Shown: positions 61,822 through 64,000 of the stretch, piece after piece
Layout of the letters: every line of letters starts with the position of its first letter
Numbering within the stretch: position 1 is the first letter of the stretch
Assembly: GCF_901709675.1 (NCBI RefSeq)
Contig: NC_051106.1
Coordinates: 8,380,001 to 8,444,000 of the forward strand
Length of the DNA stretch: 64,000 nt
Source of the DNA: Syngnathus acus
Lineage: Eukaryota; Chordata; Actinopteri; Syngnathiformes; Syngnathidae
Direction: 5' to 3'
Notes under the pieces: generated by a model
Told to the model about the DNA's origin: nothing
The model's database searches: none
The model's input: the letters and a program-made list of their open reading frames with translations, nothing else
Translations under genes and position numbers: made by a program

Positions 61822-63205
61822 CTAAATAAAAACAAAAAAAAAAAACAATAAGCACTGTGCTAATTGTTTGTGTTTCTAAGAAGCGTCACCATCCGGCCGG
61901 AATAAAAACTCGAGTGACCACCTGAGCGCAGCGTGACGTAACTATGACGCGCACGATGCTCTCTTGAGCACTCAACAGGCCGGCACGTAAAAGCACCATC
62001 ACATGAGGGAAAAAAAAAAAAAAGTTCATCGATACAGTATTTCACTCCTGCCGCTTTTGTGGCCGTTTGCTTGAATGGGTGAGAAAAGTCATTGGCCCTC
62101 GGGGGCCACGTGAATCTTTTGTGTGTCCGTGAGATGCTGGGAAATGCGACACCAAGGCTTCTGCGGTTCGTGCGTCACGCTGTACTTAACTTTTTTTTTT
62201 TTGGCTTGCGCACCGTTCATTTGCAGGAAAAAAAAATGATGGAGTCCTTCCCATGCCCGTTTTGGTTTATTCTGAGCCATATCTAGGCCACTGGAGCCGT
62301 GTTTACGTTTATTAGCGCCGTCATGTGGGTCGTGTGACAAAAGAGGGTTTGTTTTCAATTTCCAAGGTCGTCTTCTGGCTTGAGGGGGTCAGACGATGAA
62401 TGGGCCTCGTTTTCAGGATCGTCACGAGACATTTCGGATATGCAAACCTCGGCTCAGCCGCCTCATTTGCATATCATAAAAAGGTCATAAGGTTATGCTG
62501 ATTCCATTGGTTAGGAAACAAAAGAGCTGTGTTCACTCCCATTACGGTGCAAACGCCCATTTTCTACCTGTGAAAATTAGAATTAGATTTAGAATTAGTT
62601 TTGCACCAGACTTGTGAAAACAGAGCCCTAAATGTTTGCTAAGAGAACTTTGTGATTCACATTTGCTTGAACATGTGGTGAGCATGCGTTTTGAACATAT
62701 GACCTACCAGCCGCTAACATTTTCATCCAGTCTCGTCTTGTTAATGCAATCTCATACGAGTCTTGTCACTGTCACGTTATCTCCATGTGGCATCAATAAA
62801 ATCCGAAAATCATCGACAGAAACAACTTTCCAAACTCCAACCTTCCTCACTCTTCAGAGCTATCCCCTCAGTACTCCAAACTGGTCCAACTCTAATTTGC
62901 CCAACTCCAAAACCCCTCCTCCTCCACCGAATACACTTTTCTAAGCCTAATCCTTCGCAAACCATCAAACCTTGACCCTGTTCATTCATTCAGTGCCCAT
63001 GACAAAATTAGGCTTAGCTGAGATGTATTTGAGCAACTTTGAAATTCAAGCCTCGGAACTACATTCCGATGCGTTGGATAGAAGGAAAAATATAAATAAA
63101 ATGAACTCACCACAAATGGGCATCCACCAGTTAGCTGCGTCCCTGCTGCTCTGCATTGAAACTTTGGCTAGAGTGCAGACAGTGGAGGACAATGAAAGGG
63201 GAGGA

Positions 63206-63236
<31 letters not shown>

Positions 63237-63363
63237 ACATAGCTGTGGGGAGGCTCTGTTGGGTGGGGCTGGTCCCTTTGCAGCTGCAGCCCCGCAGAGA
63301 CGGACGGGCCTGACTCACATGTGCAAATAAACCACTGCTTCACCACTGTGCACTGTACTGTTT

Positions 63364-63405
<42 letters not shown>

Positions 63406-64000
63406 TGTAGCGGGCTGGTGTGTGTTTATGTGTGCAGTCAGAGCACAGCCATGTGTCACGGCTGACTCTCGACCATTTACGACTCCCTCAGCCGGTGTAA
63501 AACTTTCTCGTGTTTGACCTGCACATGAAAAAGTCGCAGAGACAGGAAGTGTTCAGAGTGAGAGGGCTATAAATACAGCTTTAAAGACTGTGTGTGCGTA
63601 AAAAAAAAAAAAAAGGCCAAAAATATTTGTGGCTAATTAGAATTCAATGAATGTCAACCTTTTTTTTTAATATGGTGACTTTGGACTGTCTTGCTGTACT
63701 GTACATATATTTACTTACACTTTCCAATTTTAAATCCAGCAGGTGGCCAGCAGATGGCAGCAAATACTTTCTTTCTGAATGAATGACCACTGCTTCAATC
63801 CTCGTTTCTAAAGAAGATCTAGAAAATGTCAGTGAATACAAAGTGTCATCATATTGATGGCCCTTAAATCAGGCTGGCATGCCATGTCTAGTATTAGGTA
63901 TTGACCTGGATTGTAATTTACATTTCCAGTAAAGCCCCTTGACCTCTGGGCCTCTAATCTTAACCTCGGAAAACAAAGATTAGGGCAACAATAGCGGTCT
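61822..64000. other. sash1 upstream intron or promoter region, right edge
   Basis: No confident exon. GT repeats lie at about 63207-63231 and 63366-63402. A TATA-like CTATAAATA occurs on the plus strand at 63568. A minus-strand frame near 63108-63155 (MQSSRDAANWW...) ends at a donor, but its phase does not join the exon at 61821. The missing sash1 5' exon(s) probably lie beyond 64000. Confidence 0.45.
63736..63758 (+). promoter_or_regulatory. Two tandem CTCF-like cores
   Basis: CCAGCAGGTGGC (63736-63747) directly overlaps CCAGCAGATGGC (63747-63758): two consensus cores in the same orientation with an 11-bp period. Motif match only. Confidence 0.4.

Noticed and set aside
63108-63155. MQSSRDAANWW... 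as the first sash1 exon
   Set aside because: It ends in phase 1, whereas the exon at 61821 starts in phase 0; joining them gives an early stop.

Overview
The window looks like nuclear DNA of a compact-genome teleost. The evidence is the gene content (vertebrate genes with teleost-like small introns, many of 80-150 bp), fish-type hAT and Tc1-like MITEs, a LINE 3' tail and many microsatellites. I cannot name the species. Gene models were built by hand from splice signals, reading-frame continuity and remembered vertebrate family features. Thirteen models run from start to stop with exon phases that all add up. sash1 lacks its 5' end.

Layout. 1-1.2 kb holds at most one unidentified exon. 1.3-6.1 kb is a head-to-head pair: fuca2 (-) and tatdn3 (+), sharing a promoter of about 600 bp with an NRF1-type palindrome. 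6.7-11.1 kb is a transposon region: hAT-like ends, a LINE 3' tail, and Tc1-like and hAT-like MITEs amplified into a ~236-bp tandem array of hairpins. 11.2-18.3 kb is coq8b (+), whose fourth intron contains about 3.6 kb of degenerate telomere-like CCCTAA satellite in a higher-order repeat. 18.5-22.6 kb holds a vesicular zinc transporter (slc30a3-like, -) and a cysteine-string protein (dnajc5g-like, -). 24.3-24.8 kb is an unrecognised intronless 160-aa coiled-coil gene (+), tail-to-tail with cenpo (-). ankrd66 and tdrd6 (both -) follow to 31.9 kb, then vsnl1 (-) and scml4 (-) to 41.6 kb. 42.6-49.0 kb holds afg1l and foxo3 (both +). 51.3-53.6 kb is zbtb24 (-), 55.9-57.4 kb is ddo (+), and 58.0 kb to beyond the right edge is a sash1 homologue (-) with a short C terminus.

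Gene relations. The genes do not form an operon-like system. They are a conserved-synteny mosaic: from general knowledge, neighbours map to human 6q21-q24 (fuca2, scml4, afg1l, foxo3, zbtb24, ddo, sash1), 6p12 (tdrd6, ankrd66) and 2p23-p24 (slc30a3, dnajc5g, cenpo, vsnl1). The most unusual parts are non-coding: the telomere-like satellite, the MITE hairpin array, a 142-bp palindrome upstream of ddo, a 47-unit GT tract next to a sash1 splice acceptor, and a consensus X-box at the ankrd66 start. Functions are family knowledge; splice sites and motifs are read from the sequence; expression and regulation are inference.
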